NCBI GenBank assembly: GCA_036897095.1
Contig: JAYMSP010001140.1
Location: 1 to 35,667, forward strand
DNA: 35,667 nt
Direction of reading: 5' to 3'
From: Plantago elongata
Lineage: Eukaryota; Streptophyta; Magnoliopsida; Lamiales; Plantaginaceae
Shown here: one piece after another, positions 11,180 to 26,100 of the stretch
Layout of the letters: each line of letters begins with the position of its first letter
How positions within the stretch are numbered: position 1 is the first letter of the stretch
Notes under the pieces: generated by a model
The model's input: only the letters and a program-made list of their open reading frames with translations
What the model was told of the DNA's origin: nothing
Database searches by the model: none
Program-made: the position numbers and the translations under genes

Positions 11180-14100
11180 CTATGGCATGTTCAATGCCTG
11201 TTTCAATTGAGCAAATGCAGCTGGGTGCATCCTAGATATAGCTGTGTTAAATGCTTCTCCATGATAAGTAGCACAAGTCTGAAGGTTGTCGCTCACAGAC
11301 TTCTGCAGTGAAATCTGATTCACTGGATCAGAGAACTTTATCTGGAAACAAAGATGGAGGAAGATAATTAGTTAATAAGGACACACCTACGCAGCTGCAT
11401 AAAATCAAGAAATAAAATACCTGTCTCCTTCTCAACTCCTTGCTAGGGATCTGTAACTTGCTCGACTGCATATTGTGGTCACTACTGCTATGTCACAATT
11501 TGAATGCACAAAAAAGAAATTTTCAGTATTGTTGGTTCAGCTGAAGTGTGATATAATGAGATAATAAGAAATTTAAAACCTATATGATGATGTACCTTGA
11601 TTCTTCTTCAGTCAAGTCCTCACTTCCACCCAGTATTACACTCGTGCATGCACTATTATTATCAGAACACTGCCACTTTAGGAACAGAATTCATGCGAAG
11701 AGGGTAAAAAGTATAGACCAAGATTTAGTATCTGAATACCTTAATATCTGATCAAGTTTATCAAGAACTTGAGGCAGTCTCAAGGTTAAAATTAAAGATA
11801 GGGCTAGTCCAAAGGTTTTTCTTTGCGTTGAAACCACATTGTCAACCTGTAATAGAACACAAGAAATATATCTTAACTGGAGTAAAAGAGGGACACTTCT
11901 TCTGGATGCGGTGTTCAGGTTGAGATTTTGTTGGTAAGAGAATCCTTATAAAAATTTTAAAAGTGTACAGGCATGGCTGTGTGCCCCATGAATAGAAATA
12001 TAACGGTTCCAGATACAGCAACAATTTACTCAATTTACAAGTAAATTATCATTTTTTTTATCTGGAAGTATAGTGAAACATTGGTTAAAAAATGAGACCC
12101 ACAGACTTACCAAAGGTGAAGAACCTTGAAATCAACGCCTTCACATCAATTCAAAGAAAACGGAAAAAAAGAAAACACAATTTTGTCTTGTATTATGAAC
12201 TATACAGTAATGTGAAATCCTTTTTTTCTATAGATTGAAAGGTGGAGTCTAGCTCCTATGATATCGCCAAAACAAACGAAATACTATGGTAGACAAATGA
12301 CATCACGATATCCCTTGAAGCATGAAGGATTGGGCAAAAAAACCAGTTTCATTCTCATTTTAAAAGTATGGATCCACAAGAAGTGGTTGGTATCTACAGA
12401 GGTAAACACTACACATGATAAGTTGCGTTAACAAGAAGCCAGGTACTAGCGACCATGGATAAAAATGAATGAAGTTAACACATATTTTAATGGATCAAAG
12501 TTTGTTATGTATGATTGTTGCCCAATTCTTTCAAGTGCAGGATCAACAAAACAAATTTTATATTTGGGTTTCACGACGACTGTAACAGGTGCAATTGATT
12601 GTAATCCTACCTTGTCGAGCCAAACATCAACCAGGCAAAGGAGTATGTTTTCTTCGTTGGGGAAGCCAATATTCTGAAGCTGTACTAACAGTAATGGCTC
12701 CGAAGTCAATTGTCCAAGGTAATTGGTGTTCATGACCAAGATCCGTGCAAGTATGGCTGCTGCTGATGCTTTTACAGCCGTCTTCGAAGGATCATGCTCG
12801 TCTCCACCACTCAGGCATATGACAATCAATTTCTAGAAACAGAAGGAGACATTCAGATCCAAAAGTTCAAGTCAGTAAAATAACAGGTACTCTCTCCGTC
12901 CTGGTTTCAATTACCCGTGGGCCAAGACACAAGTTTTAAGAAAAGAGTGAATAAAGTAGGAGAGATGGCAATAAAGTAGGAATGAGATTAAATGAAGTAG
13001 CAAAATTAGTGATAAAGTATGAGAGATAGTGAATAAAGAATGAGACAGATTTACTACACCCTCCATGCCATTACAAGTTTTCGCCCTGGAATTGGCACAA
13101 AGTTCAAGATGGAACAATAGAAACTCATTTGCAGAGATATTATATTGATAAAGTTGTTGATGGATGATAAAAATATAGGAGATAGAATGAGTGAAGTATG
13201 AGAGTGTAAATAATTTAATGAGTGGGGATAGTTGGTTCCAAAAAAGGAAATGGAAAACTCGTAAGAGAATGCCATATTTGGACAGATGGGAAACTTGTAA
13301 TGGAATGGAAGGAGTAACAGACTAGCATTAATAAATCAAAAAGAAAAAGGGGCCCAATTTTACCTGTATAGTAGTGCTAATTAATTGAGGAACTTCTGCA
13401 GGGAAACACTGCAAAATGAGAAAGGATGTGATTTGCTTGGAGATAGCACAGATTGTGAGAGGAGAGAAACCAAAAAATGAAAGGAAAAGAAGAATGCAAT
13501 GCAATCACACAGCAGGCAGAATACATAAATCCAGTTGAAATTACCAGGTATGCAGCATACATTGCACACATGGATCAACAAATTCTTCTTTTTCATGAAA
13601 ACTTAAAAGAAAATAGTAAGGCACATATAAATAAACATAAACAGTCATATGATATACAACATGATAATTTCATTCAATTTGATGGCTTAATAACTCCAGG
13701 GTCAGCTACCTGAATCAAAACATCCACAAGTGGTAGAACTGAAAGCAACCCTTTGTCATTGACATTACTGACAACCAAATCAAGGAGTTTTGCGAGAGTT
13801 GCTGCATGCATATTAAGGAACTCTAACCCACCAAGAATAATGTAGCCTTCAACGATGCTGGCAGCCACCTAAATATCAAGGTAACCTTCAAAATAGAGAA
13901 CACTCTTGCAAGGCAGGAAAAATGCAACAGTCAGAAACCACCCTTACCTTTAAATGATCAAAACTTCTGTCCAGAATTTCCACTAGACATGGGAAATAAC
14001 CCAATAGCTGAGGCACCATTGTAGTGGCATGAGAAAGGGTAGCCTCCCACAACTGCAAAATAATGTCAACACAAAGAAAAGTTAACTTCCTACTGCTAAA

Positions 14101-17100
14101 GTTTGGGTTACTGTGAATCAATACAATCATTTTAAACTGGACAGTCTGAGCCACAGACCTGCATGCTATCTTCCAGAAGTTCATCAGGGCTATTTACATT
14201 GATTACACTTTGCAAAATGGGCAGCAGCATGTTGTAACAGATGGCAGAGTGATAACCAAGTGAAACTACAAAGTTCTTCAGCGCTGTGAGGAGCTGAATC
14301 TGCAGGAGACTTTGACCAGAGGACTCTTCCCAAGCCTATGATTACATACTTGGTAAATATAAAATGCTGGAAAATTGAAGAATAAATCACTTCCTAGTTT
14401 CTACTTACTATACTATAACTATATAAAAGAGAATATTACTGGGGGAAATTGTCTCTTAATAGTATGCACGTCACATATGCATACAGAAAGACCATGCACT
14501 TAAAATAAACTTGGTGACAGAGGAAAATGTATTACCTTGTGGAAAAACTCCACCAACTTGTTTGCATAGGGAATAACATCAGAGCTGTTTGCAATGAGAG
14601 AAGACACCGTGTTTAAGACTTGAACCTGAAGATAAATTGTCCACGAAACAACATTAAGGTTCAGGCCAGATGACAAAAGGTGTGGAACATCCCTAGGAAC
14701 AGTAGTTGTAGACAGGTAAGTAAATTAGCACACTTTTGAAACAGCTCAGTCCATAACAAGTTGACAACTTTTGAAACAAGATTTGACAATGATAAATTAT
14801 GGTTGGAAAACGTAAGAAACAAGGTCAGTTGATAATAGGAAGGATACCTATGACAAAAATGAGACAGAATAGTGTTTCTAACAAACAAGATTCACTTGAA
14901 TGCATTTGTTCATGAAAACAAGAACTTACATTAAAAATGATGATGATGGTGATGGTGATGATGATGATATGATGATGGTGATGGTGATGGTGATGCAGTA
15001 AAATAGAATACGTAGTAATTTATCAGTCAAACCATCGAGAGAATAAAGGTCTAGGTACAGGCTTGTCTAATGATATCGGGTGTGGCTGGAAACTGACCTA
15101 ATGCCATACCAATGGTTATTATGCATGATAATTGATAAATTGATAATAAGAACACATCGACAGAAAATCAGGTTGATACGAATGAAAAGAGCTGACTGTT
15201 ACTTTTTTCACCATTCGCATTTCATAAATAACTTGGTTTAAGAAAATGTAGTAAATGGTATGCCATGACATACTAGGAAGCATTTTAAATTTCCAAGTTT
15301 CAATGTCGTATGGTGTGAAAAGAGGAGATATAAACCTACTTTTGAATCAAACTCTTGAACATCATCTACCAGTTTGAAACACGAGTCCCAGCAGACAGGA
15401 AGAAGATCCAAAAAGTCTGGCTCCGAGAAATTAGCATCTTCAATATGGAAGTACAAAGAACGTGCTGCAGCCAGCTGGAAAATGAATTAAGAATTTAACT
15501 GTAAGTTTGAAAGAGCATAACAGAGTTGTACAATTATACATAGGAATTTGGGGAAAAGTATACATACCCTAACACACAAATCTTTCTCCTGAAGCAATTT
15601 TATTAGAGCACAATAGACTGGTCTTCTGGTGTCATTTTTTATCTGTAAGCAAATTAGAATCAGGAAGCAAAGTCGTCGCAAATATCCGTGATGAATAGTA
15701 CTGTTACAATGTCATCAATCACTTGAACTAATGTAGTAAACAAAAATCATGCGATCTTCAAGTGTCATAATTCAAACATGCATAACAACCAAGTTGTTAG
15801 CCTTTAGCATGAACATATGTATTTTTGCCATCAAATACTTTAAAAAAATAATCTTTTGCTATCTAGTTCCAGTACAGAATTAACATTCCAAGCAAAAAGC
15901 CTGTCAGGCACAGCAGTATTCATAACTACAACTATCCAGTTACACTGATGAAATGATGCAGAAGTGAACCCATCCCTGACTGGAAAAGAGGAAGGAAGAA
16001 AAGGTTGCAGAAAAGAAAAGCGAAACCTCAATAAAAAAGACCATCATTAAACAAAATGAGGATGAACCAGCAAATGCAGTTAGTTTGACAGGGATGCTAA
16101 AAACAACTCACTAGTAAAGCACGTAACTATACATCTACACATTGAAACAAATATACCTTTCATTCAGGTATTTTTATAAACATTCTTCAGGTGCACAGTG
16201 GTTATATTATTTCCTGCCATGTGAAGTGACTATAATTTAAAATTTCAATCCCGAGATTTCCAATATCTAGACAAACCTATGCTAGACACTTATCATTAAG
16301 AAGTGTTTTTGTTTGGTGGATCATTATGTTATTCTAGGCATACAGCTTGAACTTCACAGAATCATCAAATGGAAAGCCCAGTACTTCAAAACTAGCATTA
16401 CCAGCAAAATCTAGTATTCTGTTCAAATTTTGACAGGGACTTTGCTCTCAACATTAATTTCATGATAATTTGTGTCAGATCTAGCTTTCTTTTGCCTTGG
16501 ACTGATCGGTTCGAGAGAGGAAGATTGACCAAATTTGGTACTTTGGCAGCAGAAAGATGGTCATATCATTGTCAGAAACTCAGAATACGGTAGCAGACTA
16601 ATGTAGATGTTATGCACTAATTTCTTATCAAGTAATTCTTCAAACAAAGATTATAGCATAGACTGGAATGAAATACATGCTTACCACTTTGTATCTACGT
16701 CTGATTCTCAATTTATCACTGTTATATCGTTATACGTTAAATAAGAAGTCAAATACTTAATGTTAGCTTGCAAATAATAATTCTACGAATAACAAAATTA
16801 AAAATAAACCGCAATTCAGCAAGGAGAAGAGGCACAATATCAATATCCGTAAAGAAGATACCAGGGACCAAGGTTCATTAAACAATAAAACAATGGGATG
16901 TAGGAAATAGAAGCAAGAGATATCAAGAAATAACAGTAGCAGACCAAAGACTAGAACAAACAGAAGGACAAGCACTTTACCTCAGACACCCATTGACCCA
17001 AAATTAATGCAACTTTCCTATGGATGATCCGCATATTTGGGTTGTCATTTGTGAGTTCAACAGATAATGCACCATTGAACCTGCACAAGAGAATCAGGTG

Positions 17101-20100
17101 AATAATTTCCATTAGTTCCTTCCTGCCAACGAAATCTACTGAAATTCTTTGAAAATGCTTCAAAAATGCATTCTGCCCAGAGTTGGCAGATAGCACATAT
17201 TGTATGTGTAGTGTGTGGATAATATAGAATATAAAATATCAGAGTAACAGAAAGTCAGAAAGACCCTCAAACCAGATGAACAAGATAATGGTCAGAATCA
17301 GATAATAACAGAAATGTCCAACAGATTAGGGATATATTATGTCAATAACCATAGTTATCAATCCCGGATAGCAGCACGGAGCAGCCAACCCCAAATAGTG
17401 GGAGCAGGATGACCAATATTCGAAGTATTGCACATGCCATAAAAATCATATTGCACTCATAATATTTATAAATCATAAATATGCAAACAAATTCCCAAAA
17501 TCCAATAAATTACTAAAAATTACAAAAACGGCGCATCACCAAAACCATCGAACAAATCCTCAGCCATAACAAGACCTAATACATTTTCTTAATTAGGCTG
17601 AATAGGCCTCTTAATTCACCCCAAATCCCTCTTAAGGTGCATACAGCCCAATAGCGTTCTGCAGTAGCGGCCACTCCAGCCACTCTAATACGAGACCGCT
17701 CCGTAGCACCACAAGGAGCCAGAGCTCCTGGCATCGCACAGCAGTACGATCGTGGACACAGCCGCCGCAATCAATAACTTTATTGACAATAAACCAAGTG
17801 CACCTGCTCAAATATCAAAAGGAGTAAGGTGTGCTTATTTGCAGGCCTCTTATGAAATCCCAGATTTCAACAGTAACATGGATCATTATAGGGCTGCAGC
17901 AGGTCCTCGTCCGATACCTTTTCAATCAAAATTGAGCTGATATGATACATTTTCCTGGTGACAAAGATACTACTCCCTCCGTCCCGCTAAGGCTTTGTTC
18001 TCTTCGTCTGAACAGAACTTATTTGAACTGAACGGAATTGAACTAAATTTATTTGCAGTATAAAACACAATGAAGTAGAACTTAACTAAATGCGTATTAG
18101 ACTCAATGAGTTCTCGGATGAAAGAGAACAGAGCCTAAGCCCACTATCTTATACTTTTTTCAATCTTTATCATTTCTCACTCTTATCTTTTTTGTACCTT
18201 CTCCATTCTCTATCATTTCTCTCTCCACCAATAAACAATAAATTATTGGCCGTCTCAAAAACAGTACCAAAAAGATTGTGGCATATTTTAGCGAGACAGG
18301 GGGAGTATTAGGTTATAAGAGGTTGCCTCAAGTACATGTTTTCCTTGTCCAAACTGGAGATACTATATAAGTCTACGACATTAATTGTGCATTAATTTGT
18401 CTTGCAATAAATCAACCAAAGACCACAGGACTTGGAAGTTTCACTGGAACTTGCTTTGACTGATACCTCCACATCTAGAAAAAGAAAAACACTCACCAGT
18501 CCTTGAAGCTGAGAAAATTTGAAAGTTCATAATAGACATATGCAGCTGCACCATAAGCAGCATCCTTCAGAAGCAACGGCTGGTTTACTTCATTAACAGA
18601 AGAAGGACATCCATTCATTGCCTCTTGAAGAATGGATACAACAACAGGACCTAGAAGCTAAAAAATCAAAAGATAAACATAAGCCACTGTAACACCTAGA
18701 GCACTGACAACGACCAGAAACCACAAAGTTACATAACTTACTTGGCTATGATTCTCGAACAAAACAATGTACAAGGCTTCAGCACACGGCCTTAATCTTT
18801 CCGACCATAAAACAGAATCCTGCTCGTGGTGAAATGATTCAGGATTCTGATACCATTCCTCCACGTCGCTTGCTGTTAGAACAAAATACCTGTTTAAGAA
18901 GAAAATGTGTCATATATATGTGGAGAGAGAAAAAAAAAAGGGGGGGAGTCAAAACAGAGAAGGTGCATGCACATTCAGTTAATCATGGCACTTTGACTAC
19001 AACTACAGCGAACCCCCTGAAAAACACAGCATAGACTGCAATAAATATGAAATGTCAAAAAAAAAAAAAATGAACATAATCAGGATAAGACGTTCACATC
19101 CGCATATATCAGCAAGTGCTGCGAGTTTCTTTGATAGGATATATAAACTCTGGATGTAGAGAGATGGGTCAAAACCTAGATAGCTTGGACACAAAAGAAA
19201 ATATTTAATACATGGCCAGGTTTGGTTTGAAATATGCACACAAACACACAAAGATAAAGTGCTCTTTATTATTCCAAAAACAGGAATTTTGCACTCACAT
19301 TCCCTTAGCAGAAAAGATGTAGGCAATCAGCTGAAGTAAATACGAACTTACTGAATCCAACCTAATGGCAGTTATTAAAGGCGTTATTTTCCATTTCTTA
19401 TGCCTACACCTTTAAATTAACCCATTGAGAATATAGTGCAATGTAGAACAGACTATTCTACCCTGGTGCAGTAACGGACAATTCTACCCTTGAAACATGA
19501 ACGAGCAACACTGGTGCAAGAATTGGAATGGCATGTATGAAGTGAGCTATGAAATGGATTCTGCAAAAAATTTAAGTGCTAGACATGAGATGCCAGTTCC
19601 ACTTATCAAGTGATAGGACAGGAATATGGGTGCAGCAAGACAAGTTAACAGGTTACAGGTATAATATATCTTATAAAAATCAAGATGAGCAGGCAGAGCA
19701 ACATGTGAAGGGTCCGGGCCCTACTAGTACATTTTCTATCACCTGATGGAGCCTTCATTTTCCTAGTGATTTACCTTCAATAGATATTTAGCAGAAAAAC
19801 AGGAATACAGCGCCTGGATGACTTTGCCCATACCTTCTTATTAAAATGTTACATAGTAGCACAACACGCTCATTGGGCAGCAGAGAAGCTAAGACACCAG
19901 CAACTGTATTAGATACATTTTTCTTCATCTCCTGAAGGGTGAGTCTGTTCTCATCCATGACACGCCCAGTTACAATTTGCTTGTATTCTTTACGTTCGAG
20001 AACAGATTTCATCATTGACATACACTGAATTAAGAAGTCCTCAAATGACAATATTTCTGGCTCAGGATTTGTGATCTTATTTAAGCAAAAATCAACCACC

Positions 20101-23100
20101 GGGCAAAGTACACTTTTGTCACCAAACGAGTAAGGATGCCTGTGCTGAATTGTATTTAAGATCTTCATCAACTTGATGCATGCCTTCTTGAGAAACTCCC
20201 AGAATTTGGGATGTTTCTCTTGAAAAGATGAATCTGCATAAAATTTGAAAATCAGCACATATTTATCCTTCAAGTAACATCTGCGCACAAGAAAACCTGT
20301 GAACTCATTCTAGCAATTATTCTCTGGCTGAATTTGTGAGCAAAATAATAAGTATATTGGATCTCGCAGTCAATTCAACTAGAGATGGTAAGCGAGATTC
20401 CCATTCATGTGGAAGCATTGGAAGGGGCAGATCACATGACAAGGGGCCATTCATAGGAATCGGCATTCAGAAAGCTATTAAGTTTACTCACACATCCACA
20501 CATCATTTAAAACGTTCGTTTACATATAAGTATAGAATTCTTCTAGGTAATTGAATGCATTAGAATATAGAACAATATATAATCGATAGACAAACAACAT
20601 GCCAACAAAGACAGGTTTCATACATAACGTGCAAACAAGTCTCAAGAGAGCTACTAAACAACTATGTACGGACCAAGAGTCCTTAATTATTAATAGAATT
20701 AATACTCATTATTAATATAGACTTATATTATTGGTAAGCAAGTTACCATATAGAGTCTAATTAGAAGTTTACGAGTATTACTTTATTATCTAAGACAAAT
20801 TAGCAAGTTAAGAAGACGAGTTAGGAAGTTGATCTATATAAGACTCGAAGGGTTAATTAATCAACAGCAAGATAAGAGATTACTCTATTTACTCAATAGA
20901 GTTGGTTTTGCCTTTTAGAGTGGTTCGTCACTTTGGAGATTAGTGTCTTTATATTATTTATGTGATTTCAATAGAACTCAGAAGGGAAGTAGCTATTGCT
21001 AAAACAAAATCCTATCGTTCTTGATCCATATATCTTCGGCTCTATCTATTGGTCCGACCAGTTCGTATTGGCATTCCAATCAGCTCTACTAAGTCTGAGA
21101 ATACACTTGAAATTTGCATATGTATGTTGCAGAATTTCTGCATTGCTTCTCCAGTTTCAGCAATTTAACTCAGGCTTGTTTGGGGTTTCAAGTTCTTGAT
21201 TCCTCATTCGGAACTTTTAGATTTCAGATTATTCCATGTGGGCATATAGAGATGGAAGACTTACCCGGTCAGACCCCAGGCCAACAGAATCTCAGGTCAG
21301 ATATCACGTTGAGCAATATATTGTTTCAACAATTCCAGGAACGAACCTATCAATAAAGTTTCCAACAGGGCCTTGCCTTTTTGGAGTTTAATCAAATTAC
21401 TTGATGTAAAATTCAAAACGGGGTACTAAATTTTCCGAAGCCTGGCCCAGGTCCTCATAGATATAAAGTTTCCAAGGACAGGGTAATTATCTTTTCAGAG
21501 CCACATGCATCACAATCATTTTATATCTCCACATCTGGCAGCTCAGTTTGCCACAACTTCATAATTCGGTGTTCAATTTGTGGAAAACAGGATGCATCTT
21601 CTGCATCAATTTATCAACAACTACCCAGATGAATGGCACCTCAATTGATTGAAGCCACAAATACATTTTTTGACAAGCAATAGCAGCAACCCCCAAGCAT
21701 CGAGTCACCAACTTCCCTAGATCAAGAAACTTTAACAATTTTTGCAATTTACCGAATTGGAACATCCTGGTTCCACATTTAGACATTACAGGTTTCTGTG
21801 GCTGAACCCGTGCCGCAACTATTTGTGGTGTACAGCATTCGTCAGGTTATGTTTCCGAATCCAGCCTTAAGGGCAAGGAGGGAACAAAAGCGAGAAGAAG
21901 TTATAGCCTCTACATGTTCAGTACGGAATTTTATTTGGTATCTCACCGGTATTAGCTACCTGCGACTAATCTGGATGACAACTGTTGGGCCCTTTTTGCG
22001 GGAGCAGCTCTTCCAGTTATGTTTTTTTACATCCGCAAAGCTCAAACTCGAGACCTAACAAGGAGTTTCTACAGTATATTATGTCTCTATGACAGGTAGA
22101 GACAGGCCAATTACAAGAAGATTTCCATCAACAGAGCAATCACAGCATATTATGTCTCTTTAGTTGCACATGAATTCTGTCACATAATATTGGTGATGCG
22201 TGTATACTAGCGAAGCTCCCTGGCAGGGAGAAGGCTGGACAAGTGTTCTATCACCCAGCTGCACATGATACGAGATAAGACAACCTTGAGGACAAGCCTC
22301 ATTTAAGGGGGAAGAGTTGTAACGGGCCTAGAGTTTATTAGAGTAAGTTGTAGTATTATTATAGCCGTTAGTACTGATAAACAAGTTACAATATAGAGTA
22401 CACATCTAATAGAAATTTATTACTTTATTACCTAACAGAGCCCAGATCAAATTAGGAAGTAAAAGAGTCTTAGATTTTCTTATTCAAGAATCAGAGTGTC
22501 TTCGGAGATTGGGGTGTATTGTTTTATTTTATTCATGTTGTTTCAACATAACTTCTGAGTCCAGAAAAAGTACATATGGCTACAACAAATTCATATCCTT
22601 CTTTATCCCTAAATCTTCAGCTCTATCAAATAACAATGATATGAAAATATAAAAAAGGAAACTCACAGTATGGCAGAAGGGAGTGGATGGCATTCAACAC
22701 AACAGGACAGACAGTTTTCACAGGTTGCACCTCCTACATGGCACCGATAGGAAAATCCCACTTAACTTAAGAAGAAGAAAGGAAGAGAGAGTCTAGAATA
22801 AAGCTCATAACTTTCCACCAGCAAGGACCGAAATTATTACCTGTATCGTCCTGGCATCACTTTGGAAACCAGAAACTATTAATTGACGAATTATCTTTGA
22901 ACACAGAAACCATCTTTCACACATTAAGTAAATATCGTCCTGATTATCAGAAGATTGAGAAAGCACGGAGAAACGATGCAAAATACTTTGCATATCGGTC
23001 TGCCAAAGATGCCAGCTGTAATCAAAGAATTGGGTTGTTATCTGCCAAATGAGCAACCGTGAACATACTCAGTGAACAAGAATTGTGATTCTTTATATTA

Positions 23101-26100
23101 TAATCAAAAAACACATAAAACAATGAAGCAAAAACAAATCACTGAGTTACACAGCACCTTAACTACACAATTTCAGCTTAAACACAGGGCTTGGTCCGCA
23201 ACCCTTACGATAGGAGACATGCTAGATTATTTACTATCAGAAGAAAAGAAAAGGCAAAGATATAAACTATACTCATCTCTACAGCAGTCATGCACTACCA
23301 TAGTAAGACTTGAAGCCAATAGGACCCTTCGGTCGTAGAAATGTTTCTCGTTTTTTACTTAATAACTAAGCATATGAAATAGCTTTCTATTAAATATGAT
23401 ATATGAGTGCAGAGTTCTATCTACGAATTTTCATCGTGGAATAGATGTATCTTGAACATACTTAAACGACTGTCTTTGATGGTAACTAGGTATTAATTAA
23501 AGCAATACCAATTAATACAGGTCAAATCTTCTAATCGATTATTAGCCCAAAAGAAAGAGCTTTCATAATTTCTATAATGCTTTTTATTCTATATTCAGAC
23601 CTTTATTCTCAGGCAAAGCTTGGTTCCTGTTTTCTCTGAAGTTTGCAAAGAAAAACTAAAGAATTAGCATCTGTACCTCAGCAAAGGTCCTCTGATCAGA
23701 TGTGAGACGTTTGGTTGATAACTCCTTCAATGCCCGAAAAAGAATCATGAATATTCTATGGGAAGTTAAAATATCTGCTGATTGAAGCTGTTGCGCTAAC
23801 ACAGAAAACAAGTCTGGCCTGTATGCATAATTGAATTCAACAATTAAAACATAGAGCAAACCATTATTGCATTTTATGCTTGTGATAACTGTTAAATAAT
23901 TTTGAATGGTTCACAAAGACTATAGGATCTTCAAAAAAAAATGAAACGTAATAAGAAACTTTATTAGAGAGAAAAAATACACAGGGTGTGTATTACAACA
24001 ACTCAGGCATAAACGACACTAAGATATTACAATCAGGCAAGGGTTACTTGCAGCTCCATTAAAGCTGTGCATGATAACAACCCAAAAAAGCTGTTAAGAA
24101 AATTCCTATCCAATAAGAAACATCCGTTGTTTCTCTCAATCCAAATGCAAGTAACACAGCCTGGTATGAGATTCCACAAAATATAATTATCTCTATCCTT
24201 CAGATTTTTTCTCCAGGCCCTTAGGTTATCTATCACCTTGCTTGGCATTGACCAACAAAACTGATATCAACCCCACTGGATTAATTGAATAAAACTAGAG
24301 TTTGCAAAAAGTACTTTGAGATTTTCCTTAGCTCAGAGATTTTGTTTTGGAGGGAGGATAATTAAATGCAGCCCTTCATCATTCAGGGGAAATAAACAAC
24401 GATACATGCAATCACGGTAATACTATGCAAGCCTACTAATCTATTAAATAATTTTGGAACCAAAATATTAGAAGGGAGAGTAGGATTAGGAACACTAATC
24501 ACATCACATTTGATAGATAAGATGGCCTTTTTCTTTCTTTTATGTACCAATAGCTGATGGTATTGATACATAGAATTACAATAATACGGCCTTTTTCTTT
24601 CTTCCAAATGGAATAATGGCACATGGTATTTCATGGCAGAAGCTCTTTTCTCATTCTTTTCAAGCTAAATCTTAAGTTACAAGATATAGAGTTCAGCCAC
24701 TGAAAGAATCAGTGGATTAAAGTTGCTTGAAGCATATCTAGATCAGTTGGCGTTCGCATAAGAGTTACAGAGCCACTGTTGCCCAGGAAAGCGATTTGAA
24801 AAATTAGAACTTACATTATTTTAGATTAACTGAATAAGAATTAAGAAGGATGAACTTGCAACTCTTTTTTATGTATCAACTTCTCTGATTATGGGGGGAA
24901 ATTCTATAACAATCTAGTGGTGCCAATTAAATTCAAAAACTCAGATTCTCTGTACATTGGATGACCATGCCTGCCTAGAATTTCATCATAGAAACACATC
25001 AACACCACTTATAAGAGTGCAGGTAGATATTTAACAGCAAGTGGATATTCTAAGATGCTGTGTTCGAACAGGAGGTACAATAGAATTGTGCATCAATGAG
25101 ATCTGGTATATAGCTGGAAAGAAATAGCACAGAGAATAAGCATTCATAATCAGAGGCAAGTTTCTTAAACTGAAAGACATGAGTATACCATTCCTTAGGG
25201 TAGTCAATGCGAGCAATTTTTGACATCAGTACAGCCAACGTAAGAGCAATCTGCAAGAGAAAGCGGTCAAACATATGAAGCAGAATTATCAGTGACAAAG
25301 AGGAAGGTTTATGATTATGCGTAATTAGCAAGAGATGGGCTAGGCCAGAAAATCGCATCAATACTTGTATCAATAGTAATCAAAAGAAATATATTAGTGA
25401 AACTCAGGTAGGAACACATAGTTAACTACAATCGAAGCAGCGTACGCAAAGCTGCATAAGAGTAAACCTGATAATTCTCCTCTCTTGAGTGTGATAATAA
25501 TTTCTGCCTCAAGTACAATTTTTCTTCAGTGCTGATTCCCCTGCATAGCAGTTTCCAAGAGCTATGTTAGCATCAATCTACCACCATTTATTAATGCAAA
25601 TGGAATATTAGATAAAGCTTAATCAGGATACTCCTGCTTAGAGAAAGGTAAACATCGGAACATAATTATTTCAACGAATAAAATGTTCATTAAATGTTGC
25701 GAATTCCGGCTTTAAGGTAACGTATACCAAGAAGGCAAGACTGACTCCAAAAGAATTCTAAGGACATATGCAGCCGAATACTTTGGCAGCTCATGCTCAC
25801 AGCTACAAGATTTATAAAACAGCTTGAGTTTCATAATTACAGGGACCTAGGCCTCTTGGTCCAATGTATAGAGATTTAACAACTTTTGAAGATTTACAAA
25901 TATAAATGTGGCTTCAACTTGTCAGAAACAAAGTCCATAACTCCACATTATTAATTGGAAGTGTAACTTCGAAGTGATCAAAGAATAATATTAACAGAGT
26001 CCTCAAACTAGTAGGTAATTTCAACTACAATTATGTAACGGACGTACAGCTCTACTTTTTTCTGAGTATATTATAGAAAATCTTGCTGCTTACAGCCTTA

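Larger units (their letters stand above)
20665..22628 (+). mobile_element. Short LTR retroelement, gypsy-like remnant, in importin intron 7
   Basis: It has two diverged LTRs and about 1.27 kb between them, antisense to the host gene. Just before the 3' LTR the reading LEDKPHLRGKS followed by a purine tract (AAGGGGGAAGAG, 22305-22316) is a typical gypsy pol end. The interior (21048-22317) has only scattered short ORFs and no reverse transcriptase that I can identify, so it is a deleted, non-autonomous copy. Flanks AACTA and AATAA (5 bp, 4 matches) may be a worn target duplication. No clear primer-binding site was found. Confidence 0.7.

Noticed and set aside
15340..15474. Alternative donor for importin exon 13 four bases lower (15336)
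   Set aside because: It would break the frame into exon 14; the GTAGGT donor at 15339 keeps the phase and the conserved DSKVQVLN junction.
18090..18311. 73-codon ORF in intron 10
   Set aside because: It lies across two nested MITEs, which are non-coding.
21559..21786. 75-codon minus-strand ORF in the intron 7 element
   Set aside because: No match to gag, pol or any host family that I can recognise; it is opposite to the element's own orientation.
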